Assembly (NCBI RefSeq): GCF_040744945.1
Contig: NZ_CP160453.1
Location: 7,750,001 to 7,814,000, forward strand
Direction of reading: 5' to 3'
Origin: Saccharothrix sp. HUAS TT1
Lineage (GTDB): Bacteria > Actinomycetota > Actinomycetes > Mycobacteriales > Pseudonocardiaceae
Length of the DNA: 64,000 nucleotides
The position numbers and the translations under genes were made by a program. The notes beneath the pieces were generated by a model. It saw only the letters and a list, made by a program, of their open reading frames with translations, did not search any database and was not told the origin of the DNA. Below, piece after piece: positions 7,940 to 18,280 of this stretch. How positions within the stretch are numbered: the stretch's first letter is position 1; each line of letters opens with the position of its first letter.

Positions 7940-9234
7940 TAGCGGCGCATCCCCCCGAACACCACCCGGGCCAGCACGTCCGGCCGCAGGATCGACGTCG
8001 GCGGCTGCAGCAGGCCGATCGTGCGGATGAACGCGGTCGCGGCCACCGGGTCGTGCGCGGCGACGCGTTGCAGCCGGGCGACGTACCGGTTCAGCGCCCT
8101 GGTGGACGGCGAGCGGTGGCCGGGGATCTCCGGCAGCGCCAGGTCGCCGAGGGCGTTCAGCTGCCACACCGGGTCGATGATCTTCGCCGCGGCCTTGAAG
8201 AACCGCGCGGCCAGGTTCGCCTCACCGTCGTCCAGGCACCGCCGCAGGGCCTCGGACTCCAGCGCGGCGACCGTCATGCCCTGGCCGTAGATCGGGTTGA
8301 AGCTGCACATCGCGTCGCCGAAGACCAGCAGGCCGGCCGGGAACCGCCGGAGCCGTTCGTAGCGGCGGCGCAGGCTGGCCGGGAACCGGTGGGTGCGGAT
8401 GCCGGTCAGCGGTTCGGCGGCGGCCACGGCGTCCTGCACGTCCGGCGGCGCGGACCGCTCGAGGAACGCCAGGAAGCCGGACTCGTCGGTCGGCGGGTGG
8501 TCGCCCGCCATGCCGACCTGGGTGACCATCCACTGGCCGTGCTCCTGCGCGGCGAACGCGAACCCGGTCGGCCGACCGGGCACCGGGCCGACCAGCACCA
8601 GCTTGTCCGGGAACGGCGCCCCCGGCCGCACCAACCGGCTCGCGTAGACCATGTCGACGTCGATGCGGTCCTCGGCGGGCGTCGGCAGGCCCAGCGACGC
8701 GAGCCACGACCGCGCCCGCCCGGACCGGCCCATCGCGTCGATCACCAGGTCGGCGGCGAGCACTTCCCCGGCGCCGTCGCGGACGACCCTGACCCCGGTC
8801 ACCCGGCCGCGCTCGACCACCGGCCCGACCACGTCGCACTCGGGCACGACCGTGACGCCGGGCAGGTCCGCGAGCCGCGCCCGGACCGCACCCTCCAGCA
8901 CCGGCCGGGTCGTCTGGACGTCACCGGCGCCGGTGGCGGTGCGCGCCATGGCGTGGCCCGCCAGCACGAACCGCGAGTCGACGGTGAAGCCGACCCGCAG
9001 CGCGCCGGCGGCGACCAGCTCGTCGGACAGGCCCGGGTACATCCCGTCCAGCGCCGTCATGCCGCGCGACAGGATGGTGTGGAAGTGCTTGGCCTGCGGC
9101 ACACCGCGCCGGTGCCCGACCTCCGTGGGCAGCGGGTCCCGATCGACGACCGTGATCCGGTCGTAGGACCCGACCAGCGCCCGCGCCGCCGACAGCCCGC
9201 CCATGCTCGCGCCCAGCACCACCGCATGCGTCAT
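7936..9234 (-). CDS. FAD-dependent oxidoreductase (monooxygenase-like)
   Basis: The 432-residue protein opens with a Rossmann dinucleotide-binding motif (VVLGASMGGLSAARAL) and an acidic ribose-binding end (ITVVDRDPLP). A second FAD motif, LLVFGDAMCSFNPIYGQGMTV, matches the GD-P motif of flavin monooxygenases and geranylgeranyl-reductase-like enzymes. VIDAMGRSGRARSWL is typical of the same group. The substrate is not predictable. A CAGAGT hexamer ends 6 nt before ATG 9234, so the mRNA may be leaderless. There are no co-transcribed partners. Confidence 0.88.
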   Translation of the reverse strand: MTHAVVLGASMGGLSAARALVGSYDRITVVDRDPLPTEVGHRRGVPQAKHFHTILSRGMTALDGMYPGLSDELVAAGALRVGFTVDSRFVLAGHAMARTATGAGDVQTTRPVLEGAVRARLADLPGVTVVPECDVVGPVVERGRVTGVRVVRDGAGEVLAADLVIDAMGRSGRARSWLASLGLPTPAEDRIDVDMVYASRLVRPGAPFPDKLVLVGPVPGRPTGFAFAAQEHGQWMVTQVGMAGDHPPTDESGFLAFLERSAPPDVQDAVAAAEPLTGIRTHRFPASLRRRYERLRRFPAGLLVFGDAMCSFNPIYGQGMTVAALESEALRRCLDDGEANLAARFFKAAAKIIDPVWQLNALGDLALPEIPGHRSPSTRALNRYVARLQRVAAHDPVAATAFIRTIGLLQPPTSILRPDVLARVVFGGMRRY

Positions 9235-9340
9235 CCGGCGACTCTGGCAAAGTCGCCCGGCCGCGTGCTTCTCCCGCCGTGCGAACCTGCCGGCGCTTCG
9301 GGCCGCGTCTTCGGGCCGGTTCCGGGCAGCCGCACGACGA

Positions 9341-9368
9341 ACCGCGCGCCGGGTGCTCGGCGCGCGGT
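9341..9368 (-). terminator. Hairpin terminator after the P-domain protease
   Basis: An 11-bp perfect stem (ACCGCGCGCCG / CGGCGCGCGGT) with a 6-nt loop lies 17 nt downstream of the stop at 9385. Confidence 0.65.
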
Positions 9369-9384
9369 CGTCGGGGAGGGCGGA

Positions 9385-10734
<1,350 letters not shown>

Positions 10735-10745
10735 TCAGGCCGGTC

Positions 10746-11891
10746 TCACTGGATGGTCGAGGCCGACACCGACGGCTCGGCCGCGCCGAGGAAGAAGATG
10801 CCCCGGTAGCCCGGCGTCTCGAAACCGGCGCTCGGGTTGCGGCGCAAAGTGGAGGACTCCACCGCCAGCGTGCCGGTGCGGTCGTTGCTGACGAAGAACA
10901 CCGCGCCGCCGCCCTCGTTGGCGCTGTTGCCCTCCACCGCGGACCCGGCGATGCGGACCGCGAACCTGTTGCCGTCGGCGTAGATCGCGCCGCCGCTGCC
11001 GCCCCCCGGCGTCCCGGGGCGGGCCGGGTTCGCGCCGCGACCGATCGCGGAGTTGTTGCGCAGCACGCTGTTCAGCACCACCCACGAGACGCCGATGCTG
11101 CTCAGCGCGCCGCCGTTGGCGCACGTGCCGCCGTCGAACGTGCTGCCGACCACGTGCACCGGCCGCCCCTGCGACTGGCTGAGCACGCGCATCGCCGCAC
11201 CGCCGAGGTCCGGCCCGGTCGCGCCGCACTTGTTGCGCAGGAACGTCGAGTTGACCACCTTCACGCGCCCGCCGCGCACGAACACCGCGCCGCCGCCCTC
11301 CTCCTCGCCGACCGAGCTGCCGTCCGCCAGCGTGAGGTTCTGGATGGTCAGCCGCGGGTGGTCCTGGTCCTGGCAGTGGGAGGTGGTGATGCCCAGCGCC
11401 TCGTCGCACGTGTTCTGGTAGAGGATGCGCCGCTGCCCCGCGCCGCTGAGCGTGACCAATCCCCCGCCGTCGAGCACGACGTCCGGCGTGGCGTCGTTGC
11501 GCACCCGCGCGGTCGCGGTCAGGGTGATGGTGACCGGGTCGGGGCCGCAGTCGAACGTGACGACCCCGCCGGCCGCGACCGCCGCCACCACCGCCTGGGA
11601 CGTGCAGCCCGCCGGCGTGCCGTCGCCGATCACCCGCGTGGGGCGGGACGTGTCCGCGGCGGCGGCCTCGGGCGGCACCACCGCGCCGCCGCTCGGGTTG
11701 CCCGCCGGTGGTGGTGTGAACCGGGTCGTCGTGGTCGTCGTCGTGGTGGTGGGGACGGCGGTGGTGGTCGTCGTCGTGGTGGCAGTGGTGGTGGTCGTGG
11801 TTGTCGTCGTGGTGACGGGCGCGGCGGCCGGGGGCGAGGCGCAGGCGGCCAGCAGGAGCAGGGGTACCACGGCAGCGGCGCCACGAGACAT
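10746..11891 (-). CDS. Lipoprotein with Thr-rich linker and parallel beta-helix domain
   Basis: The 381-residue product has a lipobox (LLLLAAC) near residue 19, then a long threonine run (about residues 27-60) as a wall-spanning linker. The C-terminal 300 residues carry right-handed beta-helix repeats (LTIQNLTLADGSS, VKVVNSTFLRNKCG, HVVGSTFDGGTC, GGAVFF) of the polymorphic-membrane-protein/pectate-lyase type. No catalytic centre is recognisable. TAGGGT lies 7 nt before ATG 11891, indicating a leaderless transcript. It is divergent from a TetR gene 75 bp away, which may control it. Confidence 0.82.
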   Translation of the reverse strand: MSRGAAAVVPLLLLAACASPPAAAPVTTTTTTTTTTATTTTTTTAVPTTTTTTTTTRFTPPPAGNPSGGAVVPPEAAAADTSRPTRVIGDGTPAGCTSQAVVAAVAAGGVVTFDCGPDPVTITLTATARVRNDATPDVVLDGGGLVTLSGAGQRRILYQNTCDEALGITTSHCQDQDHPRLTIQNLTLADGSSVGEEEGGGAVFVRGGRVKVVNSTFLRNKCGATGPDLGGAAMRVLSQSQGRPVHVVGSTFDGGTCANGGALSSIGVSWVVLNSVLRNNSAIGRGANPARPGTPGGGSGGAIYADGNRFAVRIAGSAVEGNSANEGGGAVFFVSNDRTGTLAVESSTLRRNPSAGFETPGYRGIFFLGAAEPSVSASTIQ

Positions 11892-11942
11892 GCGGGCGAC
11901 CCTAACGCCTGCCGCGGCCCTGGCGGGCGGTTTGACTTGGAC

Positions 11943-11966
11943 CGGTGTGAGTGGTTGGTTACACCT
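11943..11966. promoter_or_regulatory. Possible operator between the lipoprotein and tetR genes
   Basis: GGTGT ... ACACC forms a 5-bp inverted repeat separated by 12 nt directly before the tetR ATG. It is a plausible but unproven TetR site. Confidence 0.3.
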
Positions 11967-12539
11967 ATGCCTGGAGCGGCGCGCGAACGTCGACTGTCCA
12001 CCGCCGATGAACGGCGCGGGACCGTCCTGCGCACCGCCCTCGGCGCGTTCGCCGCCCGCGGCTACTACGGCACCACCACCGGCGAGGTCGCGAAGTCCGC
12101 CGGCATCTCCCAGGCGTACGTCTACCGCCTGTTCCCGGACAAGGAAGCCCTGTTCCTGGCCGTGGTGGAGCACTGCTTCGCCCGGATCAGGGAAAGCCTC
12201 GCCGACGGCGTCGCCCGGGCCGCCGGCAGCACGCCGGAAGCGGTCCTGGACGCGATGGGCGACGCGTACGCCCGGTTGATCGCCGAGGAGGACGCGCTGC
12301 TGCTGGTCCAGATGCACGCCCAGTGCGCGGCGGTGTCGGAGCCGCCGGTGCGCGAGGTCGTCCAGCGCGGGTACGCCCGGACGGTGGAGTACGTGCGCGG
12401 GGTGTCCGGCGGCAGCGACGAGCAGGTGCAGGGCTTCTTCGCCAGGGGCATGCTGTGCCACCTGGTGGTGGCGGCGGACGCGGGCGCGGTCGACGCGCCG
12501 TGGGCGCGGACGCTGTCGGCCGGCATCCGCCACTACTGA
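11967..12539 (+). CDS. TetR family transcriptional regulator
   Basis: The 190-residue protein has the TetR helix-turn-helix in residues of about 15-62 (LRTALGAFAARGYYGTTTGEVAKSAGISQAYVYRLFPDKEALFLAVVE), shown here only as family landmarks: GYYGTTTGEVA, AGISQAYVYRLF and DKEALF. The C-terminal ligand domain is unassigned. ATG 11967 is the first start that gives the basic N-terminus. It is divergent from the beta-helix lipoprotein, which makes that gene and itself the likeliest targets. Confidence 0.9.
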   Translation: MPGAARERRLSTADERRGTVLRTALGAFAARGYYGTTTGEVAKSAGISQAYVYRLFPDKEALFLAVVEHCFARIRESLADGVARAAGSTPEAVLDAMGDAYARLIAEEDALLLVQMHAQCAAVSEPPVREVVQRGYARTVEYVRGVSGGSDEQVQGFFARGMLCHLVVAADAGAVDAPWARTLSAGIRHY

Positions 12540-12684
12540 CCACAGTGGACACCAGGACCGGTGTCGCCCACGGGCACGCGGGACCGGCGCCCGACCGACC
12601 CGGGGCCGTTGACGCGGAGCCGGGCCGGTCCCTACGTCCGGGAGCACGCCGCCTCGTCGACGACGTCGAGGAAAGGGCTTTCCC

Positions 12685-12835
12685 ATGACACCGGGCGGGG
12701 TGCTGACGTGCGCGCTGACCGCGCTGCTCGTCTCCCCCGTCTCGTGGCACCACCACTGGGTGTGGTGCGTGCCCGCCCTGCTGTGGCTGCGGAGTGCTGG
12801 CCGGTCTCGGGGCGCTGGTCCTGGTGTCGGTGAAG
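12685..12835 (+). pseudogene. C-terminal remnant of a GT87-type mannosyltransferase
   Basis: An ATG with a weak ribosome-binding site opens a frame reading TALLVSPVSWHHHWVW. This is very close to the SP.SWSHHWVW signature near the end of actinobacterial DUF2029/GT87 polyprenyl-phosphate mannosyltransferases, which are about 400 residues long. The next frame continues with VLAGLGALVLVSV, another hydrophobic segment, so a frameshift lies near 12790. The N-terminal catalytic part is absent. Confidence 0.45.
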
Positions 12836-12842
12836 ACCACCC

Positions 12843-12882
12843 GGGGTGGGCCCCGCCCCTCCGGTCGGGGGGCGGGGCCACC
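12843..12882 (-). terminator. GC-rich hairpin after the S1 protease gene
   Basis: The arms GGGTGGGCCCCGCC and GGCGGGGCCACCC pair with a single bulge, just downstream of the minus-strand stop at 12890. Confidence 0.5.
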
Positions 12883-12889
12883 CGCGCGG

Positions 12890-14353
12890 TCAGCCGTTCG
12901 GCGTGGTGATCACCGAGAACGTCGACCCCTGGCTCGCCAGGCGGGCGCTCAGGTCGGTCAGGATCGTGTCGATCGGCACGTAGTTGTTCAGCTCGCCGGG
13001 CTCGCAGGGGCCCTGGCGCTCCTGCTGGCTGCCCTCCAGGATGCCCAGCGCGGTGTGGTCGACCTGGCTGAACAGCGGACCGCCGCTGTCGCCCGGACGT
13101 GCGCACAGGTCGGTGTTGATGCCGACGTCGGTGGACAGCACCCGGCCGCAGCGGGTGCCGACCAGGTAGCCGGTCCCCGCGCCGGTGTCGACCACGTTCG
13201 GGTAGTCGTCCAGGCCCGAGTGCGAGCCGGAACCGGACGCGCACACCACCCAGCCCGCCTTGACGTCGGCCAGGCCGTGGATGCCGGTGATGGGCTCGTC
13301 CACCGAGGTGGCCTGCGCGCCGCACGGCGTGTCGAAGTTGCTGTCCCAGCCGCCGTTGCGGCAGTACTTCAGCACCCGGTTGCGGTCGGTGTGGTTCTCC
13401 AGCCACGTGTTGGCGGTCGCGGTGTCGAGGTAGGGCAGGGCCGCGTAGTCGTACGGGTAGGCGTTCTTCTCGATGCCGTGCTGCTGGAGCACCTGGACGC
13501 CGTTGTGCTCGGTCGGCGTGTTGTTGGTCTTGTTCCAGTTGCAGTGGCCCGCGGTCAGCACCCACGCCTTGCCCGGGTGGCCGCCGCCGGTGGAGCGCAG
13601 GTTGAAGCCGGCCGTGCAGCCGCCCCAGGTCCCGTTGTCCCGCTTCAGGTCCAGCCGCAGGCCGCCGCGCATGGGGCCGCGGCCGACGCAGCTCAGCGGG
13701 TGGCAGAAGCCGGGGTCGGGCCACGACGACGACATCGGCTTCGGCTTGGGCAGCACCGCGGCGCGCACCGCCACCCCGGCCTCGTCGGCGATCGCCCGGC
13801 GCGCGGCGTCACCCTCCGACGCGGCCGAGAAGTCCTGCTGCGCGACCCACGAGCGCTCCCAGACGACGACCTCGTTGTCGCGCTCGCTGACCGCGGGCAG
13901 GTACACCGCGTCGGCCCCGGCGCCCACCTTGGCGGCGATCCGGTCCTTGGCGGCGGTCAGGTCGGCCAGCGAGTGCCGGACGGCCCGCGTGCGGACGCGC
14001 GCCCGGTCGGGCAGGCCCGCCAGGTGCCGCTCGGCGGCGGCCGGTTCGGTCATGGCCACGACCAGCACGCCGGCGTCCTGGTCGAGCCACATGCCGCCGT
14101 ACTCGCCCGCGTTCTCCTTGCGCAGCAGGCCGTCCAGCCGGACGGCCTGGTCCTGCAGTTCGAGCCGGCGCAGCGCCTCCCGCTCGCTGACGCCGTAGTT
14201 GTCGACCAGGTACCGCACGGACTCCGCGACCGCCGCCGGGTTCAGCGCGGTGCGGGCCGACGGCGCGGCAGTGGCTCCCCCGGTCGCGCTCAGCGCGGTC
14301 GCCGTGACGACCAGCGAGGCGAACAGGGCCCCCAAGCCCCTTGCTCTACCCAC
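12890..14353 (-). CDS. Secreted S1 (alpha-lytic/streptogrisin-like) protease with long prodomain
   Basis: The 487-residue precursor has a signal peptide ending near GGATAAPSA and a prosegment of about 170 residues containing the ALRRLELQDQAVRL motif typical of alpha-lytic pro-regions. The chymotrypsin-fold domain shows His in VLTAGHC and Ser in ARPGDSGGP; the Asp is probably in YPYDYAAL. Several cysteine pairs are present. I prefer GTG 14353, because AAGGAG lies 6 nt upstream; at the ATG (14359) the same AAGGAG would touch the start codon. It is probably a self-activating extracellular protease. Confidence 0.88.
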   Translation of the reverse strand: MGRARGLGALFASLVVTATALSATGGATAAPSARTALNPAAVAESVRYLVDNYGVSEREALRRLELQDQAVRLDGLLRKENAGEYGGMWLDQDAGVLVVAMTEPAAAERHLAGLPDRARVRTRAVRHSLADLTAAKDRIAAKVGAGADAVYLPAVSERDNEVVVWERSWVAQQDFSAASEGDAARRAIADEAGVAVRAAVLPKPKPMSSSWPDPGFCHPLSCVGRGPMRGGLRLDLKRDNGTWGGCTAGFNLRSTGGGHPGKAWVLTAGHCNWNKTNNTPTEHNGVQVLQQHGIEKNAYPYDYAALPYLDTATANTWLENHTDRNRVLKYCRNGGWDSNFDTPCGAQATSVDEPITGIHGLADVKAGWVVCASGSGSHSGLDDYPNVVDTGAGTGYLVGTRCGRVLSTDVGINTDLCARPGDSGGPLFSQVDHTALGILEGSQQERQGPCEPGELNNYVPIDTILTDLSARLASQGSTFSVITTPNG

Positions 14354-14492
14354 GGACATCTCCTTGCTCGGTGGATGGGAAACAGGGTCATTCAAACGGT
14401 CGCGAGCCGCCGACACCGCCGAACTCCCGCCGGGCGGGACGAAGACGAGTAGTCCTACCTACCCGCGCCCCGTCCCGGACGCCCGGTCGTCG

Positions 14493-15305
14493 TCACGCGT
14501 CGAGGAAGGGGATCAGGTTCTCCTCCTCGTAGGCCAGGTGCGCCTCCAGCTCTCCGACGAGCCGGTCCACGTCCGCGCCCAACGTCGCCGCGTCACCCCG
14601 TTCGACGGTCCGCTGCAACCGGGCCAGCAGTTCGGCCAGGCGCTCGTGCTCCTCGCCGAGGCGGTCCAGCGTCGGCCCCAGCTCGGGGAACCGGTCGCGC
14701 AGCGCCGGGAACACGCCGTTGTCCTCGGACCTGTGGTGGAAGCCCAGGCCCTGGCACGCGGTCAGGCAGTTGACCTTGAGCTGCGCGCCCAGGGTCGACC
14801 CGGACGCGGCGACCTCGCGGCGGATGGTGGCCAGCTCGCGGCGGAACGCGTCGTGCAGCAGCTTCAGCGCCTCGCCCATGCTCGACGCGTTCGGCGGCCC
14901 GCCCGCGACCTGCCGCAGCGCGACCATCGGGATCTGCCGGGTGGTCTTGGCCTGGTACCCGGCCCAGCCCGGGTCGGTCTCCAGCGCCCGCTCCCACAGC
15001 CGGTCCCGCTCCGCGCCTTCGAGGACGGTGGCCTCGGCCTCGTAGGTGAAGACGCCGTCCTCGACCCGGACCACCGGGTTGGCCACGAGGTTGTGGAACC
15101 AGTCGGGGTGGCGCGGCGCGCCGCCGGCCGAGGCGATCACGACGATCCGGTCGCCGTCGGGCAGGTAGCCGACGGGGTTGGTGTGCGCCGCGCCGGTGCG
15201 GGCGCCGGTGGTCGTCAGCAGGATGAGCCTGCCTCCTTCGAAGGGTCCGCCGACGCGGCCCGCGTTGGCGCGGAACTCGTCGATCACCTGGCGGTTGAAA
15301 TCCAT
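14493..15305 (-). CDS. Fusion of F420-type nitroreductase (DDN-like) and hemerythrin-like domain
   Basis: The 270-residue protein joins two domains. Residues of about 1-140 match the deazaflavin-dependent nitroreductase family (LILLTTTGARTGAAHTNPVGYL, WFHNLVANP, ERDRLWERAL). Residues of about 145-270 form a four-helix hemerythrin-like bundle with metal ligands in CQGLGFHHRSEDNGVFPAL, GEEHERLAELL and HLAYEEENLIPFL. Such fusions occur in actinomycetes; F420-dependent reduction and O2 or redox sensing by a di-iron site are family inferences, not shown. AGGAGAAG precedes ATG 15305. It is monocistronic. Confidence 0.85.
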   Translation of the reverse strand: MDFNRQVIDEFRANAGRVGGPFEGGRLILLTTTGARTGAAHTNPVGYLPDGDRIVVIASAGGAPRHPDWFHNLVANPVVRVEDGVFTYEAEATVLEGAERDRLWERALETDPGWAGYQAKTTRQIPMVALRQVAGGPPNASSMGEALKLLHDAFRRELATIRREVAASGSTLGAQLKVNCLTACQGLGFHHRSEDNGVFPALRDRFPELGPTLDRLGEEHERLAELLARLQRTVERGDAATLGADVDRLVGELEAHLAYEEENLIPFLDA

Positions 15306-15667
15306 CTGCGGTTCTTCTCCTGATTTTGGGCATGACCGGATGACCACCGGTGGGCGTCACGGTGGTTTTCGGTGGAGGTTTTGTGGAGGCGCGCGGGCAC
15401 GGCGGTCCGGGTGGACCGCGGTCGGGCGCGCGACTGCGCCGCGAAGTGCGCTGGTGCGTGGTGGTGGGGAGCGGGTGCGTCGCGCCTACCTGCGCGGAAA
15501 CCCGGACTACCCCGGTGTGCGGCGGGCCCCTGGCCCACCCGGCGGTCAAGACGCGGCCGGGTGACTCTCTCGCTCGTGGCTCAAGGCCGACCCGGCAGTC
15601 ACGTGGTCGACCTTATCCCGTTAATGCGCGGTCGGGCAACTTCCGCTTTTGTGCCAGGATCGGCGAC
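15306..15667. other. Intergenic region without a supported gene
   Basis: This stretch holds the promoter regions of the two divergent flanking genes. Its open frames have no ribosome-binding site, domain or signal. CAGGAT at 15661 ends 7 nt before the GTG of the DUF4232 gene and may be its -10 box. Confidence 0.5.
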
Positions 15668-16219
15668 GTGCCCCGACTGCTATTCCTGTTGTTGTTCGCC
15701 GTGTCCGCGTCCGTGTCCGCGTGCGCCACCGCCCCGCCGGTCCCGCCGACGCCGTCACCGTCCGCCGACGCCTGCCCGACCGGCGTGGAGTACGCGGTGA
15801 CGGGCCAGGAGGCCGCGACGGGGCTGCGGGTGCTCACGCTGGAGCTGACCAACTGCGGCTCGGAGGCGCTGGAGCTGGAGGGCTACCCGTCCGTCGCGGT
15901 CCTGGGCGCCGACCGCGAGCCGGTGGCGGTCGCGGTCGGTCCCGGGTCGTTCGGGATCTCCGCCGTGGAGGCGTTCGACGCCGCGCCGCAGCCGGTCTCC
16001 GTGCGGCCGGGCGGGTCGGCGGTGACGGGGTTGTTGTGGCGCAACACCTACGACGACACGTCCGCGCCGCCGGTGGTCGGCGAGCACCTGGTGCTCGCCG
16101 TCACCACCGGCGGCCCGACGCAGGTGTTCACCCCGGTCGGCGAGGACGGCGCCCCCGTCACCGTCGACCTCGGCAGCACCGGCAGGCTCGGCGTGCGGCC
16201 GTGGACCGCCGCGCCCTGA
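15668..16219 (+). CDS. DUF4232 lipoprotein
   Basis: The 183-residue protein has a lipobox (SASVSAC), a short Pro/Ser linker and one DUF4232 domain (residues of about 40-183; LTLELTNCGSEALELEGYPSV, followed by the conserved aromatic/Gly strand LLWRNTYDD). DUF4232 proteins are abundant exported actinobacterial proteins of unknown function with an immunoglobulin-like fold. Start GTG 15668 is set by the signal peptide and by a CAGGAT box 7 nt upstream. It is convergent with the MacB-like operon. Confidence 0.88.
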   Translation: MPRLLFLLLFAVSASVSACATAPPVPPTPSPSADACPTGVEYAVTGQEAATGLRVLTLELTNCGSEALELEGYPSVAVLGADREPVAVAVGPGSFGISAVEAFDAAPQPVSVRPGGSAVTGLLWRNTYDDTSAPPVVGEHLVLAVTTGGPTQVFTPVGEDGAPVTVDLGSTGRLGVRPWTAAP

Positions 16220-16226
16220 CGACCGG

Positions 16227-17534
16227 CTAGGCGCGCATCACCGTGGAGATCGGGATGCGCGCGGCGCGCAGGGCGGGCACCAGGCCGCCGAGGACGCCCG
16301 CCACCAGACCGGCGACCACGCCGGCCACCCCCGCCTGCCACGGGAACGCCACCTCGCCCAGCGACGGGAACCGCGAGCCGAGCACCGCCGGCGCCAGTTG
16401 CAGCCCCAGCACGCCGACGCCGATCGCCAGCGCCGACGTGAGCAGGCCGGTCAGCAGCGTCTCGGCCAGCACGATGCCCGCCAGCAGCAGCCGCGGCGTG
16501 CCGACGGCCCGGCGCAGCGCGAACTCCTCGATGCGCTCGCCGACGGTGGCCAGGCCGACGTTCAGGATGCCCGCCACGCCGATCAGCAGCACCAGCGCCG
16601 CCATGCCCAGGAAGATCCAGCGCATCAGCGCCAGCTCGGTGGACATCCGCTCCCGCGTCTCCACCGTGTTCACGTGGATCCGGTCGGCGGGCGTGCCCGC
16701 CGCGACCAGCCTGGCCCGCAGGGTGTGCTCCACCTCGGTCGCGGACGGCGTCATCAGCACCTGCAGGCCGGGACCCGAGTTGCTGTCGCCCATGCTGGTG
16801 ACCGGCAACCAGTTCAGCAGCTCGTCGGAGCGGACGTAGGCGGCGGGCTGGTAGCCGCCGTCGTCCACCACGCCGATGATCTGCGGCGTGGGGTTCGAGG
16901 TCGCGCCGTCGACCCGCATCTCGGCGGGCACGTGGTAGCGGGTGAACGCCTTGGCGGCCTGCTCGTTGAGCACCAGCCGCGGCGACAGCGACGGCCCGCC
17001 GCCGAAGTCCAGCCACCGGCCCTGCGACGGGCGGAACGGCCGGAACTGGCGGATGTCGCCGGTGAGGCCGGTGAGCTGCAGCTCGATCGCCTGGCCCTGC
17101 GGCGCGCCGCTGTCGCCGTCGTCCACCGGGTAGCAGCCGGACTCGTCGCACGTCATCCGCGGACCGCCGTAGCCGGGCTGGTCGATCGGGCCGCCGCCCT
17201 CGTTGATCGGCTTCACGCCCGGCTCGCCGATGATCGCCCGCGCGGTGGTGACGGCGACCGAGTCGGTGCGGCCCTCCAGCACCTCCAGCGCCACCGGGAC
17301 GGCCCGGCCCTCCGGCGACAGGTACATCTGCCGGGTGCCGTCCCTGCCCTGGGACAGCTCGATGTCGGCGAGCATGGCGCGGTTCGCGATCTCCGCGCCC
17401 GCCTGCACCACGACCACGGCCAGCACACCGAGGAACAGGCTGACCATCGACAGGAACGTGCGCAGCTTGCGGGCCCGGATGCCCTGGCCGCCGATGATCA
17501 CCGACGCGCGGAGCTTGCCGGACAGCCCGATCAC
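16227..17534 (-). CDS. MacB/FtsX-type ABC transporter permease
   Basis: The 435-residue permease has one N-terminal membrane helix (about 25-50), a large extracytoplasmic MacB periplasmic core (about 55-300), and three C-terminal helices (ALMRWIFLGMAALVLLIGVAG, ILLAGIVLAETLLTGLL, WQAGVAGVVAGLVAGVLGG). The FtsX domain signature ERIEEFALRRAVGTPR is present. The family drives mechanotransmission across the envelope to export peptides, lipids or drugs. Its GTG overlaps the stop of the ATPase gene by 4 bp, giving the order adaptor-ATPase-permease. Gram-positive members often respond to envelope stress; the substrate is unknown. Confidence 0.9.
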   Translation of the reverse strand: MIGLSGKLRASVIIGGQGIRARKLRTFLSMVSLFLGVLAVVVVQAGAEIANRAMLADIELSQGRDGTRQMYLSPEGRAVPVALEVLEGRTDSVAVTTARAIIGEPGVKPINEGGGPIDQPGYGGPRMTCDESGCYPVDDGDSGAPQGQAIELQLTGLTGDIRQFRPFRPSQGRWLDFGGGPSLSPRLVLNEQAAKAFTRYHVPAEMRVDGATSNPTPQIIGVVDDGGYQPAAYVRSDELLNWLPVTSMGDSNSGPGLQVLMTPSATEVEHTLRARLVAAGTPADRIHVNTVETRERMSTELALMRWIFLGMAALVLLIGVAGILNVGLATVGERIEEFALRRAVGTPRLLLAGIVLAETLLTGLLTSALAIGVGVLGLQLAPAVLGSRFPSLGEVAFPWQAGVAGVVAGLVAGVLGGLVPALRAARIPISTVMRA

Positions 17535-18280
17535 GCGACCACCCGCTGACCGGCCGGGCGCAGCAGGCCGTCGGACAGCCGCAGCACCCGGCCCATCTTC
17601 GCCGCGTGGTCGTGGTCGTGGGTGACCAGCACCAGGCCGCAGCCCTGCTCGGTGGTCTGCCGCAGCACCTCCACAACGAGGTTGCCGGTGTCGGTGTCCA
17701 GCGCGCCGGTCGGCTCGTCGGCCAGCAGGACGCGCGGCTCGCGCACCAGGGCGCGGGCGATGGCGACGCGCTGCTGCTCACCACCGGACAGCCGGGGCGG
17801 CTTGTGCTTGGCCAGGTGGCCGATGCCGACCCGGTCCAGGGCCGCCAGCACCTTCGCCCTGCGCTTGCGGCGCGGCAGCCAGCCCTGGCCGTTGACCAGC
17901 GCCATGGCCACGTTCTGCGCCGCGGTCAGGTGCTTGAGCAGGAAGAAGCGCTGGAACACGAACCCGAACTCGGCGCTGCGCAGCGCGGCGGCCTTGCGCT
18001 CGGGCAGCCTGGTGATGTCCCGGCCGCCCAGCAGGTACTGGCCGCCGTCCGGCCGGTCGAACAGGCCGATGAGGCTGAGCAGCGTGCTCTTGCCCGAGCC
18101 GGAGCGGCCGAGGATGGCGACGCTGTCGCCCGCGTGCACGGCCAGGTCGACGCCCGCGAGGATGGTGCGCGGCTCGTCCTGGCCCTTGAGGGTCTTGGTG
18201 ACGCCGGTGAGGTGGATCAGCGGCGGCTGGGCCGCGGGCTGGACCGCCGGCGGCGGGAGCGGGAGGGGCGAGGTGGTCAC
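17531..18280 (-). CDS. MacB/LolD-type ABC transporter ATP-binding protein
   Basis: The 249-residue ATPase has Walker A (LGRSGSGKSTLL), Q-loop (FVFQRFFLL), signature (LSGGEQQRVAIARAL), Walker B (VLLADEPTGALD) and H-loop (VLVTHD). The short loop between A and signature is typical of the MacB/LolD family. The start is GTG 18280, whose last three bases and next base form the overlap GTGA with the adaptor stop; this coupling fixes the start. It powers the permease encoded immediately downstream. Confidence 0.93.
   Translation of the reverse strand: MTTSPLPLPPPAVQPAAQPPLIHLTGVTKTLKGQDEPRTILAGVDLAVHAGDSVAILGRSGSGKSTLLSLIGLFDRPDGGQYLLGGRDITRLPERKAAALRSAEFGFVFQRFFLLKHLTAAQNVAMALVNGQGWLPRRKRRAKVLAALDRVGIGHLAKHKPPRLSGGEQQRVAIARALVREPRVLLADEPTGALDTDTGNLVVEVLRQTTEQGCGLVLVTHDHDHAAKMGRVLRLSDGLLRPAGQRVVA

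Noticed and set aside
10746..13724. Minus-strand open frame of about 990 codons
   Set aside because: Only the part from 11891 down is a real gene (the lipoprotein); the upstream extension is antisense to tetR and out of frame with the S1 protease.
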